A stretch of DNA of 64,000 bases, from NCBI RefSeq assembly GCF_015245355.1, contig NZ_CP063311.1, positions 2,755,140 to 2,819,139 on the forward strand, read 5' to 3'. Of this stretch, positions 44,674 to 53,918 are shown piece by piece. Position 1 is the first letter of the stretch. Every line of letters begins with the position of its first letter. A program made the position numbers and the translations under genes. The notes under the pieces were generated by a model. The model saw only the letters and a list, made by a program, of their open reading frames with translations. It was not told where the DNA came from and made no database searches. Source of the DNA: Anabaenopsis elenkinii CCIBt3563. GTDB lineage: Bacteria; Cyanobacteriota; Cyanobacteriia; Cyanobacteriales; Nostocaceae.

Positions 44674-46395
44674 GTGGGTCAGTATCAACCTGGTCAGCTA
44701 CAACGCTACAATGCAGAGGCGATCGCTCGCCACTATCGTTACCGTCCCTGGCTTGCTTGGGGGCGAATGTTAAAAATTATCTGGTCTTTTGCTGGCTTTA
44801 TCTTGAGTCTCAAGTGGGACGAATGGCAAGATCAAGTTGAGGAAAACAAAGGTAAACGGGCTTCCCAGTTACGAGAACTACTCACTAGACTGGGGCCAAC
44901 ATTTATTAAAGTTGGTCAAGCCCTATCTACTCGGCCGGACTTAGTCCGCAAGGATTTCCTAGAAGAACTGATCAAACTACAAGACCAGTTACCACCTTTT
45001 GATAATGCGATCGCTTATCAAATCATTGAAACCGAGTTAGATCGACCAATTAGCGAAGTTTTTAGCCAATTATCACCTAACCCAGTAGCTGCTGCTAGTT
45101 TAGGGCAAGTTTATCGTGGTCGTCTATTAACTGGGGAAGAAGTGGCGGTGAAAGTACAACGCCCCAACTTACGCCCGGTAATCACCCTTGATCTTTATTT
45201 GATGCGCTGGATGGCTGGATGGCTAGCGCCTTGGCTTCCCCTGAATCTCGGTCACGATCTGACTTTAATTGTAGACGAGTTTGGCATCAAGTTATTTGAG
45301 GAAATTGACTACATCAATGAAGGTCGTAACGCCGAAAAATTTGCTAGTAACTTTCGCAACGACACCCGAGTCAAAGTTCCGGCAATTTACTGGAGTTACA
45401 GCAACACCCATGTTTTAACTCTGGAATGGATTAATGGCTTCAAACTCACAGATACTACCAGAATCAAACAAGCTGGTTTAGATCCAGAGGGAATCATCCA
45501 AATTGGTGTAACTTCAGGTCTACAACAGCTATTAGAACATGGCTTTTTCCATGCTGACCCCCATCCCGGTAATTTGTTTGCTATGCCAGATGGACGTATG
45601 GCTTACATTGATTTCGGGATGATGGATCAGCTAGAGGAATCCACCAAAGAAAGTTTAGTAGATGCCTTAGTGCATCTAGTTAACAAAGACTACGCCGATT
45701 TAGCAGCAGATTTTGTCAGTTTGGGTTTTTTGACACCAAATACAAATATTGCCCCCATTATCCCAGCCTTAGAATCAGTATTGGGAAATGCTATTGGTAA
45801 AAATGTCAATGAATTTAACTTTAAAACCATTACTGATGAGTTCTCGGAACTGATGTATGAATATCCGTTTCGAGTTCCTGCTAAGTTCGCCTTAATTATT
45901 CGTTCTCTGGTAACTCAAGAAGGGATTGCCCTGAGCCTCAACCCTAATTTTAAAATTGTCGAAGTAGGTTACCCCTACATAGCACGACGACTACTGACTG
46001 GGGAATCTCCAGAATTAAGGCGGCGACTGCTCAATGTGTTGTTTAAAGATGGTCGATTCCAATGGCAACGCCTAGAGAATTTAATCCAAATCGCTCGTAC
46101 TGACGGCAGTTTCGATGTCTTACCTACAGCACAAATGGGACTACAATATTTGCTGTCTGAGGAAGGTAAATTTCTCCGCAGACAATTAGTATTGGCACTT
46201 ACTGAAGATGACCGTCTCCATACCGCAGAAGTTCAACGCCTGTGGAATCTCGTCAAAGATGACATTAAACCGAATCGGTTGTTAGATGCAGCCATGAGTA
46301 TGTTGACCCAGTTATCCACAGAGGGCGTAATGGCTATCATTCCCCCATCTGCTTTCGGTAATTTTAGGCTAAACAGTCAAAAATCCCAGGTTTAA
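44674..46395 (+). CDS. ABC1/UbiB-family atypical kinase
   Basis: 573 aa, start GTG 44674 (MGQYQPGQLQRYNAEAIARH), preceded by AGAGG at about 16 bp. Family motifs in order: KxGQ in LGPTFIKVGQALSTRPD, the Ala-rich loop AAASLGQVYRG, VAVKVQRPNLRPVI (Lys), HADPHPGNL and AYIDFGMM (metal site). C-terminal hydrophobic helix about 535-555. UbiB/ADCK-type proteins support quinone biosynthesis or lipid homeostasis in plastids and cyanobacteria; the precise target is unknown. Followed 42 bp later by a small membrane protein, probably one transcript. Confidence 0.93.
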   Translation: MGQYQPGQLQRYNAEAIARHYRYRPWLAWGRMLKIIWSFAGFILSLKWDEWQDQVEENKGKRASQLRELLTRLGPTFIKVGQALSTRPDLVRKDFLEELIKLQDQLPPFDNAIAYQIIETELDRPISEVFSQLSPNPVAAASLGQVYRGRLLTGEEVAVKVQRPNLRPVITLDLYLMRWMAGWLAPWLPLNLGHDLTLIVDEFGIKLFEEIDYINEGRNAEKFASNFRNDTRVKVPAIYWSYSNTHVLTLEWINGFKLTDTTRIKQAGLDPEGIIQIGVTSGLQQLLEHGFFHADPHPGNLFAMPDGRMAYIDFGMMDQLEESTKESLVDALVHLVNKDYADLAADFVSLGFLTPNTNIAPIIPALESVLGNAIGKNVNEFNFKTITDEFSELMYEYPFRVPAKFALIIRSLVTQEGIALSLNPNFKIVEVGYPYIARRLLTGESPELRRRLLNVLFKDGRFQWQRLENLIQIARTDGSFDVLPTAQMGLQYLLSEEGKFLRRQLVLALTEDDRLHTAEVQRLWNLVKDDIKPNRLLDAAMSMLTQLSTEGVMAIIPPSAFGNFRLNSQKSQV

Positions 46396-46437
46396 GTTTT
46401 TCACTCTCTTACTTTTTCATATAAATTCGGAGTTTTC

Positions 46438-46806
46438 ATGTACTATTACCCGGCAAATCCACCCTATTTTCTGCTACTAATTGGCTTTTTAATAGCTTTA
46501 ACTTCTGGTATAGCTTTATCTGGCACACTCAAATTAATAGTACAGCAATGGCCAAAAAATAGTGCCGAAAATACTAAATCTGGTTCCCCGCTCAAAAAAT
46601 TACTAGTGCCATTTCTGGGAATTACTACTGGTGTTTGTCTATTTCTCTCCTCGGGTTTAGAGATATTTGGCTTTCCTTCCTTATTGGCGGCGGCGGTGGG
46701 ATTACCAGTTAGTATCTTGACTTGTCTACTGGTTTGGTTCCAACTGGGAAGTATGCTCAATTTTGCTCAACGGGAAGGAATGCAAGCTCTAGATTTAGAT
46801 TCTTGA
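46438..46806 (+). CDS. small membrane protein, 122 aa
   Basis: Three hydrophobic segments (about 8-32, 52-72, 75-103). Start MYYYPANPPYFLLLIGFLIA; ATG 46438 is the first in the frame. C-terminal tail LNFAQREGMQALDLDS is soluble and acidic. No family recognised, but the coding pattern is regular and it is followed by a strong terminator. Same strand and 42 bp behind the ABC1 kinase gene, suggesting an operon. Confidence 0.72.
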   Translation: MYYYPANPPYFLLLIGFLIALTSGIALSGTLKLIVQQWPKNSAENTKSGSPLKKLLVPFLGITTGVCLFLSSGLEIFGFPSLLAAAVGLPVSILTCLLVWFQLGSMLNFAQREGMQALDLDS

Positions 46807-46834
46807 GCATAACAGGATTTTTGGTTAATTAGAG

Positions 46835-46869
46835 CTGTAGGGACATTCCACAAGTCTCTACAGTTTTTT
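46835..46869 (+). terminator. intrinsic terminator
   Basis: CTGTAGGGAC/GTCTCTACAG stem (46835-46844 with 46854-46863) followed by six T; ends the ABC1 kinase-membrane protein transcript. Confidence 0.85.
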
Positions 46870-46920
46870 GTTTTTCAAATAAAATGTGTGGTCATAGTTA
46901 CTAAAAATATAGTCAAATAT

Positions 46921-46951
46921 AGCCTTTTTCAGGCTAATGAAGTACACATCA
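46921..46951 (+). repeat. dispersed ~30 bp repeat, intact copy
   Basis: AGCCTTTTTCAGGCT then AATGAAGTACACATCA, matching 17428-17458 on the other strand. Confidence 0.7.
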
Positions 46952-46956
46952 ATTGC

Positions 46957-47022
46957 CTATTCCCTATTCCCTATTCCCTATTCCCTATTCCCTGTTCCCT
47001 ATTCCCTGTTCCCTGTTCCCTG
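46957..47022. repeat. heptanucleotide tandem repeat TTCCCTA/TTCCCTG
   Basis: Nine or so consecutive 7-bp units, mixing TTCCCTA and TTCCCTG, in the gap before the DUF4336 gene. The same unit forms the core of the MITE-like repeats. Confidence 0.85.
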
Positions 47023-47252
47023 AAACTAAACAACTTTGTAGCTCACGACCATGGGAAATGCTATATTTTTACCTTGGTAAGGTCTACACCTTACTGGGCT
47101 AACTACAAGCCTCTCTACTGAGTTTCCATCAAAGATAGAGTCCCCAGCTACCTTTCTTAATATACTTGAGTTGATATTAAAATAATCATAAGATAATAAC
47201 TAAGTTTTCGGCTCCTGAATTTGAGCTTGGGGAAGTTGGGAGGGGTTGCACA

Positions 47253-48476
47253 GTGGCTGATGATAAAAGTACAGGAAGCCCAAAAATTATTGATGAGCAA
47301 GAGTTTTTTTGGCCTTTCTGGTTGACATTGCCACTCTACCCTTATGGCAAGCGGCAAACAATCCGTAAGGAGGTAGTCAGAGATACTATCTGGACCTTTG
47401 ATCAAATCCAAGGAATTTTCTATGTTGTTGTGCCGATTCGCATGACGGTAGTTAAGCTAGAACAGGGGGGGCTTTTGGTCTATGCTCCCGTTGCGCCCAC
47501 TCCAGAATGTATGCGACTAGTTCAAGATTTGGTGGCAGAACATGGGGATGTGAAGTATATTATTTTGCCCACCATCTCAGGATTAGAACATAAGGTGTTT
47601 GTGGGTCCGTTTGCTAGATGCTTTCCCCAAGCACAGGTTTTTGTCGCCCCTGACCAGTGGAGTTTTCCCATCAATCTCCCCCTCAGTTGGCTGGGGTTAC
47701 CTGGTAAGCGAACCTATGTATTACCACTGGAGAGCAAAAAAACACCATTTGCTGACCAATTTGACTATGCCATTCTCGGACCGATTAATCTCGGTCCGGG
47801 TCGGTTTGCTGAGGTGGCATTTTTCCACAAGCGATCGCACACCCTACTAGTCACAGATTCGGTGGTATCTATATCAGCAGATCCGCCCCCCATCGCCCAA
47901 CTAGATCCTTATCCCTTGCTATTCCATGCCAAAGATGCAGCATCGGATATTCTAGCAGATAATGCCATCAATCGCCGCAAGGGATGGCAACGTATTGCTT
48001 TGTTTGCTTTGTACTTTCGTCCCAGTGTGTTAGAAATCATCAGCTGGGCTACAGTGTTAAGTCAGGCGCGCAAAGCACCCAATCGCTCACGGAAAGCCTA
48101 TTTTGGCTTATTTCCCTTTAAATGGCGCTCACATTGGCAGCGCTCCTTTGAACTCCTCAGAGGGGAAGGTCGTTTGTTTGTAGCACCAATTTTGCAGACC
48201 CTGATTCTCAACCGCGCCCCCAGAGCAACCCTTAGCTGGGCTGACAAGGTGGCAAGTTGGGATTTTGAGCGGATTATTCCTTGTCATTTCGACGCACCTA
48301 TCACAGCACAGCCCCATCAATTTCGTCAAGCATTCTCTTTCCTAGAAAAGCATCCGCCTATCAGTGGAGAGAGTAATAGTTACCCTTTACCAGAGGAGGA
48401 TTTTAAATTACTCAGAGAAATTGATCAAGGTTTAAAAAACATTGGTATTGTGCCACCAGCACAGGAAAAAGTGTAA
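47253..48476 (+). CDS. DUF4336 protein (metallo-beta-lactamase-like fold)
   Basis: 407 aa, start GTG 47253 (MADDKSTGSPKIIDEQEFFW) after GGGAGGGG. DUF4336 pattern: VPIRMTVVKLEQGGLLVYAP VAPT-type strand, EHGDVKYIILPTISGLEHKV, HTLLVTDSVVSI (lactamase-like third motif), and a C-terminal IIPCHFDAPI. Plant homologues are plastid proteins of unknown role. Metal-ligand set looks incomplete compared with true lactamases. Followed 15 bp later by a Zn-ribbon membrane protein. Confidence 0.87.
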   Translation: MADDKSTGSPKIIDEQEFFWPFWLTLPLYPYGKRQTIRKEVVRDTIWTFDQIQGIFYVVVPIRMTVVKLEQGGLLVYAPVAPTPECMRLVQDLVAEHGDVKYIILPTISGLEHKVFVGPFARCFPQAQVFVAPDQWSFPINLPLSWLGLPGKRTYVLPLESKKTPFADQFDYAILGPINLGPGRFAEVAFFHKRSHTLLVTDSVVSISADPPPIAQLDPYPLLFHAKDAASDILADNAINRRKGWQRIALFALYFRPSVLEIISWATVLSQARKAPNRSRKAYFGLFPFKWRSHWQRSFELLRGEGRLFVAPILQTLILNRAPRATLSWADKVASWDFERIIPCHFDAPITAQPHQFRQAFSFLEKHPPISGESNSYPLPEEDFKLLREIDQGLKNIGIVPPAQEKV

Positions 48477-48490
48477 AACGTAGTTTGATT

Positions 48491-48988
48491 ATGACCCATT
48501 CTAAAATATTCACTACACCTTTAGACCTGCAAGAAATTTACCCCTGTCCTCTGTGTGGGGTGGGAAAAATTTCCCAAATGCCCATGATGGAAACTATGGC
48601 CTGTGACTTCTGTAATGAGATTTTTATTGTCAACCAGGAAGAACAACAAATCAAAATGCCTTCTCGCCAACCGCCACTGATCTGGCGCTGGAATGGCTTT
48701 AACTGGACAGAACCCCAACTAGAGGGGGTGGAATTTGGTTGGGGTTACGGTGTAGCTGCCATTGCGTTTGTGGTGATTCCCACAACTATCATTGCTTTAG
48801 CTGCTTATTACTTACCCCCAATATCTCATGACCCCATTACTTGGTTACCATATATTTGGACGGTATTCACTTTTGTGTCACATTTATCAATTATTATGTG
48901 GATATTGGTAGAAATTTATCAGACTCCCGTGGCCGCTTATTGGCGAGCTATGCATCGATGGAGAAATAGAATCCTCAGTAACAGGTGA
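48491..48988 (+). CDS. zinc-ribbon two-TM membrane protein
   Basis: 165 aa from ATG 48491. The N-terminus has two Cys pairs (CPLCGVGKI ... CDFCNEIF, about 19-45), a zinc ribbon. Two membrane segments (about 80-103 and 115-140) follow, with a basic tail RAMHRWRNRILSNR. The same layout is seen in unnamed cyanobacterial proteins. It starts 15 bp after the DUF4336 gene, so the two probably work together; no function known. Confidence 0.75.
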   Translation: MTHSKIFTTPLDLQEIYPCPLCGVGKISQMPMMETMACDFCNEIFIVNQEEQQIKMPSRQPPLIWRWNGFNWTEPQLEGVEFGWGYGVAAIAFVVIPTTIIALAAYYLPPISHDPITWLPYIWTVFTFVSHLSIIMWILVEIYQTPVAAYWRAMHRWRNRILSNR

Positions 48989-49254
48989 TTAAATATACTG
49001 TAAATATATCATATAGGAATTTAGCATCAAAAGGTTACTTATGAACTGAGTTAGCTCAGACACGCTTGTATAATATTTAAATCTCAGCTAGAGAAAAGCT
49101 ATTCTAAAGAATCAATGCTTGTGGATAATTACCCACCCAAGGGCTTGGCTGCACCGGAATTATTAACAATTCCCACATGAAGACTAGACTGGAGTAGGTT
49201 TGATCTGGGAGCTGCATCACTCATACTTAAATTGACTGTTGAGAAAAATACCTG

Positions 49255-49902
49255 ATGAGCGAGATGGAGCAGTATTATCGAGTTTTGGAAATAGAACCTG
49301 GAGCCACACTTGAGGAAGTCAACCAGGCTTATAAAGACTTGGTTTTCATTTGGCATCCTGATCGCATTCCTCAAGATAATCTTCGCTTACAGAAGAAAGC
49401 CCAAGAAAAGCTCAAAGCTATTAATGAAGCTCGTGAGCAATTACGATCTTTAAATGGTAAACACAAACATATTCCTCATTCTCCAGTATCTGGACCCCAA
49501 AAACCTCCCCCAAGTACCTACAAACCACCCCGGACTAACCCGGATTTGAGTGGTAAGAACTTCAGTGGCTCTAACTTGAGCAACAAAGATTTATCTGGCA
49601 GAAACCTGAGTTATGCTAACTTGAGCGGCGCTGACCTGAGTGATACTTTTATGCATAAAGTTATTCTCCGGGGGGCAAATTTATCTCAGGCCAATTTGTT
49701 TAGAGCTAATTTACTTTTAGCCGACCTCAGAGAAGCTAACTTACGCTCTACTAATTTAATTGGGGCTGACCTTAGTGGCGCTGACCTGCGCGGAGCCGAC
49801 TTGACAGGGGCGCGGATTCGTTCAGGCGATCGCCTACTGGTAAAATTGATTGGTGCTAATTTAGCTGGTGCAATTATGCCCGATGGTGCCATCTATAGTT
49901 AA
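49255..49902 (+). CDS. J-domain protein with pentapeptide repeats
   Basis: 215 aa. J domain about 3-65: YYRVLEIEPGATLEEVNQAY, then the HPD tripeptide in FIWHPDRIPQ, so it can activate DnaK. A Pro-rich linker (about 75-98) is followed by A(D/N)LSG-type pentapeptide repeats (about 100-210: LSGKNFSGSNLSNKDLSGRN ... LRGADLTGARI) forming a right-handed beta-helix. Start ATG 49255 is preceded by GATGAGCGAG; the second Met (MEQYY) is an alternative. This J-pentapeptide fusion is a cyanobacterial speciality; client unknown. Confidence 0.92.
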   Translation: MSEMEQYYRVLEIEPGATLEEVNQAYKDLVFIWHPDRIPQDNLRLQKKAQEKLKAINEAREQLRSLNGKHKHIPHSPVSGPQKPPPSTYKPPRTNPDLSGKNFSGSNLSNKDLSGRNLSYANLSGADLSDTFMHKVILRGANLSQANLFRANLLLADLREANLRSTNLIGADLSGADLRGADLTGARIRSGDRLLVKLIGANLAGAIMPDGAIYS

Positions 49903-49917
49903 CAATCAGTTTGATTT

Positions 49918-50742
49918 ATGAACATCGCCATTATTGGTTGCGGTTACGTTGGTTATGCAGTTGGTCAATTCTGGCAGCAAAAAACCAATTTTTTCATCAC
50001 TGCTACCACAACTTCCCCTGAGCGTGTCCCCACATTAAAAACTATAGCCCAGAAGGTTATAGTTACCCAAGGAAATGACCCAGAGGGGCTAAAAGCCGTA
50101 CTGGAAAATCAGGATATTGTCCTGTTAAGTGTTGGGGCAAAAGGGGTAAATTTATACGAAGCAACTTACCTGAAAACCGCTGAAAATCTGGTGAATCTTT
50201 TACCAGATTTTCCGACAATCAAGCAGATAATATATACCGGTAGCTATTCAGTTTATGGCGATCATAACGGTGGATGGGTAGATGAACAAACCCCTGTTAC
50301 ACCCACTCATGAGACGGGCAAAATTCTCCAAGCTACTGAGAATATATTGCAAGGTGCATCTAGTGAGCAGGTTCGTGTTTGTATACTCAGGTTGGGAGGT
50401 ATTTATGGACCTGACAGGGAACTGATGAAAATATTTAGTAGAGTTCCTGGTACAACTCGCCCCGGTGATGGTGGAGATGTTACTAATTGGGTTCACCTGG
50501 ATGATATTGTTGGGGCGATAGAATTGGCACGTCAACAGCAATTAGTAGGGATTTATAATCTGGTAAATGATGCTTATTTAACTAGTCGAGAGTTGCTCGA
50601 TCGCTTATTAGAAAAACATGGCTTACCCAAGGTAGAATGGGATGCTACTGCTAAAAGCAACCGTCCATATAATGCCAGAGTATCTAACCGAAAAATCAAG
50701 GATGCTGGATATAAATTCATTCACCCAGATTTTATTTTTTAA
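49918..50742 (+). CDS. NAD-dependent epimerase/dehydratase (SDR, YeeZ-like)
   Basis: 274 aa. Rossmann motif IAIIGCGYVGYAVGQFW at residues 3-19 (G-x-G-x-x-G), the strand IKQIIYTGSYSVYGDHNGGW with the catalytic Ser/Tyr area, and RLGGIYGPDRELM. It resembles the extended SDR YeeZ-like family, where the substrate is unclear. Starts 15 bp after the J-domain gene and lies 15 bp before the hydrolase gene; the three appear co-transcribed. Confidence 0.86.
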   Translation: MNIAIIGCGYVGYAVGQFWQQKTNFFITATTTSPERVPTLKTIAQKVIVTQGNDPEGLKAVLENQDIVLLSVGAKGVNLYEATYLKTAENLVNLLPDFPTIKQIIYTGSYSVYGDHNGGWVDEQTPVTPTHETGKILQATENILQGASSEQVRVCILRLGGIYGPDRELMKIFSRVPGTTRPGDGGDVTNWVHLDDIVGAIELARQQQLVGIYNLVNDAYLTSRELLDRLLEKHGLPKVEWDATAKSNRPYNARVSNRKIKDAGYKFIHPDFIF

Positions 50743-50757
50743 AACAAGCTAATTACT

Positions 50758-51684
50758 ATGGTTAATTCACTGAATATCAGAATATCTCCTACCCAGTTTT
50801 ATACCTGGAACAATTATTCTTGTGCCTATGAAATCCATGAACCAGCTAATTCTATCAATGACGGTATACCTTTACTTTTAATTCATCCCATTGGTGTGGG
50901 TTTGTCGCGGCAATTTTGGCAAAGGTTTCGCCGCCAATGGTATCAAACAGGTCATAAAAATCCTATTTACAATCCCGACTTACTCGGATGTGGTGAAAGT
51001 GATATGCCCCATGTGGCTTATACTCCTAAAGATTGGGCGCAGCAACTACATAAATTTCTAGTAACGGTAGTTAAAAAACCTGTAGTAATTGTAGTGCAAG
51101 GGGCATTATTACCTGTAGCCATAGAGTTAGTACAGCAACAATCAAATTTAATTCTGGGGATGATTTTAGCTGGGCCTCCATCTTGGCCGGTAATTACTAA
51201 AAACTCATCAATATTACAGCAAAAAATAGCTTGGAATATTTTTGATTCCCCTTTGGGCAAAACTTTTTATCGCTATGCACGGACAGAAAAATTTTTGCGT
51301 TCTTTCTCAATTAGGCAACTTTTTGGGTCGGAGCATGCTGTAGATCAAGAATGGTTAAATATGTTATTGGTAGGGGCGGAAAATATAGAAAGTCGCCATG
51401 CAGTATTTTCGTTTTTGGCTGGGTTTTGGCGACAGAATTATAGTAGTTATTTAGCTTGTATCAATCAGCCCACATTAGTAGTTTTAGGAGAAACTGCATC
51501 GAGTATTAGCAAAGAAGGGAAACAAGAAACACCAGATGAACGCTTGGCTGATTATCTGGGCTGTTTACCTCAAGCTAGGGGTATGAAAATACCGGGACGC
51601 AATGTTTTACCCTATGAATCAACAGGGGAATTTGTAGAGGCGATCGCCCCATTTATTGCCCAGTTAGAAGCTGTACAATCTTGA
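50758..51684 (+). CDS. alpha/beta hydrolase
   Basis: 308 aa. Oxyanion region LLLIHPIGVGLSRQFWQRF, NPDLLGCGESDMPHVAY, and a nucleophile-elbow-like VVQGALLPVAI in which the expected Ser reads Gly-Ala (G-x-S-x-G changed to VQGAL), so the nucleophile is doubtful. C-terminal LVVLGETASSISKEGK and GRNVLPYESTGEFV. Related cyanobacterial/plant proteins share this altered elbow. The stop codon overlaps an IS605-type right-end hairpin (51681-51718). Confidence 0.84.
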   Translation: MVNSLNIRISPTQFYTWNNYSCAYEIHEPANSINDGIPLLLIHPIGVGLSRQFWQRFRRQWYQTGHKNPIYNPDLLGCGESDMPHVAYTPKDWAQQLHKFLVTVVKKPVVIVVQGALLPVAIELVQQQSNLILGMILAGPPSWPVITKNSSILQQKIAWNIFDSPLGKTFYRYARTEKFLRSFSIRQLFGSEHAVDQEWLNMLLVGAENIESRHAVFSFLAGFWRQNYSSYLACINQPTLVVLGETASSISKEGKQETPDERLADYLGCLPQARGMKIPGRNVLPYESTGEFVEAIAPFIAQLEAVQS

Positions 51685-51718
51685 CAAAACTCCCATGGCT
51701 AAAAACCAAGGGATTCTC
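51681..51718 (-). mobile_element. solo IS605-type right-end hairpin
   Basis: On the minus strand: GAGAATCCCTTGGTTTTTAG then CCATGGGAGTTTTGTCAA. Same plan as the tnpB right end (AAGAATCCCC-AGGCTTCTAGCC-GTGGGGAGTGTCAA). It overlaps the hydrolase stop and may now serve as a terminator between convergent genes. Confidence 0.55.
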
Positions 51719-51760
51719 AAAGGATATTACGAAGCAGGCTGAATCCGTACCTCTCCAAAT

Positions 51761-53716
51761 CTAGATAGTTTCAGCCACTGAATCAACTGGTGTCTGAGGA
51801 GCTGGTTCAAATAAAGTCAAGTCGAACCAAAAAGTTGTACCCACTCCCACCTCACTCACCAGATGCATTTGACTATGATGGCGTTCTATGATATTTCTGA
51901 CGATAGATAAACCTAATCCAGTACCTTCTAGGGTGTGAACACGATTTTCCACACGGAAGAAACGGTCAAAGATCGCCTGTTGGTCTTCTGGGGCAATACC
52001 AATACCAGTATCAGAAACTTCCACCCGGACATCAGAACCCGGGATGTGTGAGTCAGGGTTGGTATGCAGTTGATAGGCGCGAATGGCTACTTGACCACCC
52101 GGTTGAGAGAATTTGAGAGAATTACCGACTAAATTAGCTAAAACTTGTAATAATAAATCATAATTGCCCACAACTAAGGGCAAATCAGGGTCGATTTCCT
52201 GAATTAATTGAATAGCTTTGTCTTTAGCATTAAGTTCATAGGTCCGCAGGGTTTGTTCAATAGCCTGTGATAAATCTACACCATCAAAGTTGTAGGTACG
52301 TCCAGATTCCAGTTTAGACAAGTCCAAAACATCGTTAACTAAACGGGTAAGTCTATCAGTTTCATTATTAACAGTCTGGAGAAAATCCTGTCTTTGTTCC
52401 ACACTCAAATCTTCGCCATACTCATGCAAAGTTTCGATAAAAGATTTGATATTAAATAGAGGCGTACGTAATTCGTGAGAAACATTACTAATAAATTGGC
52501 TTTTTGCCTCATTGAGTTCTACCTCACGAGTAATATCTTGGACGGTGATGGCAATACCTTTGATGCTCTCCCGTTGGAGATTGAGTACAGTAGTCAAGAG
52601 AATGCGGATAGTGCGTTTAGTGGCTGAGTTCAAATGAATACGGAACTCGGCGCTGTCACATTCACCAGCGGCCATCTCGTACAAAGGACGGGTAATTTCC
52701 ATCTGCACTGCGGAGGGTAAATGATGTAAAACATTACCGCCTTCAACTGCTATCCCTTCCCAGCCAAAAATCCGCCGAGCTGTGGGGTTAACTAAAATCA
52801 CCTGCATACTGTTATCAATTAAAACAGCACCATCGGCGATGGTAGAAACCAGGGTTTCCAGCTTGGCTTTTTCTGCTGTTAGTTCCTCAATATTTTGTTC
52901 CTCATAGCGTTCTAGACGCTCGGCCATTTCATTAAAGCTGAGAATTAGCTCTCCGAGTTCCCCACCTAAAGGTAAGTTAATCCGCTGCTTGAAATTACCA
53001 GTCGCAATTTGTTTCACCCCTACTAATAGTTCTTTAATGGGCTTAGTAATGGTCAAAGCATTAATAACTCCTGCCAAAATCACCATGACCCAAATCGTGA
53101 TAAAAACCGCAATAGTCACATCACGGGTGAAATTAGTAGAAATAACTGCGGTTTGGTTGGGATTGATGCCAATGGCCAGGACACCCTGGTATTTTTGGTC
53201 TACAATGAGGGGAATAAAGACATCGGTAACTACTCCATCGGGAGTTGTATGTTGCCGCACCATGGGTTTTTCCCGATCTGCTTTAGCAGCACCGCTGGCG
53301 CTATCATCGGTATAATTTTCTGGTAGTTGTATACGCCGCTCAATGGTGAGGGAGTTTTCTACCTCTTCCAAAAAAGGAATACCAAAAAATATTTTCCCTG
53401 TTTGGTCAGCATAGAGCATATAACGCACACTAGAGGTGCTGCTGTAGAAGCGTTGGGAAAATTGAGCCAGCTCTGTCAAGTTGTGGTCAGCGATCAGGGG
53501 AGCAACGTTTGCAGCAAGTAGTAATCCCAGGTCACGACCAAAGCGGGTGTCATTCATGCGCGCATCTTGCTGAATTGTATTCACAGCCCAGAATGTGAGG
53601 CCACTCATGACCAAGGACACAACTAAGGTGGCCACAGCTAACAGTTTGGTCTGGAGGGTGAACTCTGACCACCAGTTAGTAATTGCTTCTTGGATTGTTT
53701 TTAATGGAGCGAGCAT
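51761..53716 (-). CDS. nblS: sensor histidine kinase NblS (Hik33/DspA type)
   Basis: 651 aa. Two membrane segments (about 23-47 and 203-226) flank a periplasmic sensor loop. Then HAMP (about 228-280, ITKPIKELLVGVKQIATGNF), a PAS domain (about 290-395, DGAVLIDNSMQVILVNPTAR), HisKA with FISNVSHELRTPLFNI (phospho-His about 412), and HATPase motifs N, G1 (VSDTGIGIAPED) and G2 (GTGLGLSIV). This full order and length match NblS/Hik33, the conserved cyanobacterial kinase for high light, cold and nutrient stress. Upstream neighbour purD is separated by a tnpB element. Confidence 0.95.
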   Translation of the reverse strand: MLAPLKTIQEAITNWWSEFTLQTKLLAVATLVVSLVMSGLTFWAVNTIQQDARMNDTRFGRDLGLLLAANVAPLIADHNLTELAQFSQRFYSSTSSVRYMLYADQTGKIFFGIPFLEEVENSLTIERRIQLPENYTDDSASGAAKADREKPMVRQHTTPDGVVTDVFIPLIVDQKYQGVLAIGINPNQTAVISTNFTRDVTIAVFITIWVMVILAGVINALTITKPIKELLVGVKQIATGNFKQRINLPLGGELGELILSFNEMAERLERYEEQNIEELTAEKAKLETLVSTIADGAVLIDNSMQVILVNPTARRIFGWEGIAVEGGNVLHHLPSAVQMEITRPLYEMAAGECDSAEFRIHLNSATKRTIRILLTTVLNLQRESIKGIAITVQDITREVELNEAKSQFISNVSHELRTPLFNIKSFIETLHEYGEDLSVEQRQDFLQTVNNETDRLTRLVNDVLDLSKLESGRTYNFDGVDLSQAIEQTLRTYELNAKDKAIQLIQEIDPDLPLVVGNYDLLLQVLANLVGNSLKFSQPGGQVAIRAYQLHTNPDSHIPGSDVRVEVSDTGIGIAPEDQQAIFDRFFRVENRVHTLEGTGLGLSIVRNIIERHHSQMHLVSEVGVGTTFWFDLTLFEPAPQTPVDSVAETI

Positions 53717-53881
53717 TGTAAATCAAGTTGTTAGTAGTTTTGGTTATTTAACCCCAACCACTAAAAAATTAACAGTTAATTTGATCAAGATGTTAATTGC
53801 AAGATGAGGTTAGGTCAGACATGGCAAGTTTCCAGGTGAGGAAATTAAATATAGCAGAGGTTTATTGACCGTGCTACATGA

Positions 53882-53918
53882 TTGACACTCCCCACGGCTA
53901 GAAGCCTGGGGATTCTTG
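53882..53918 (-). ncRNA. right end / omega-RNA 3' terminus overlapping tnpB stop
   Basis: CAAGAATCCCCAGGCTTCTAG then CCGTGGGGAGTGTCAA on the minus strand. The tnpB stop (TAG) lies inside the loop of this hairpin, so the mRNA 3' end and guide-RNA 3' end share sequence, as known for TnpB guide RNAs. The guide would start just beyond 53882. Confidence 0.6.

Noticed and set aside
46957..47022. Possible CRISPR array
   Set aside because: Units are 7 bp and contiguous with no spacers; the arrays at 62959 and 63080 are the same kind. No cas genes are in the window.
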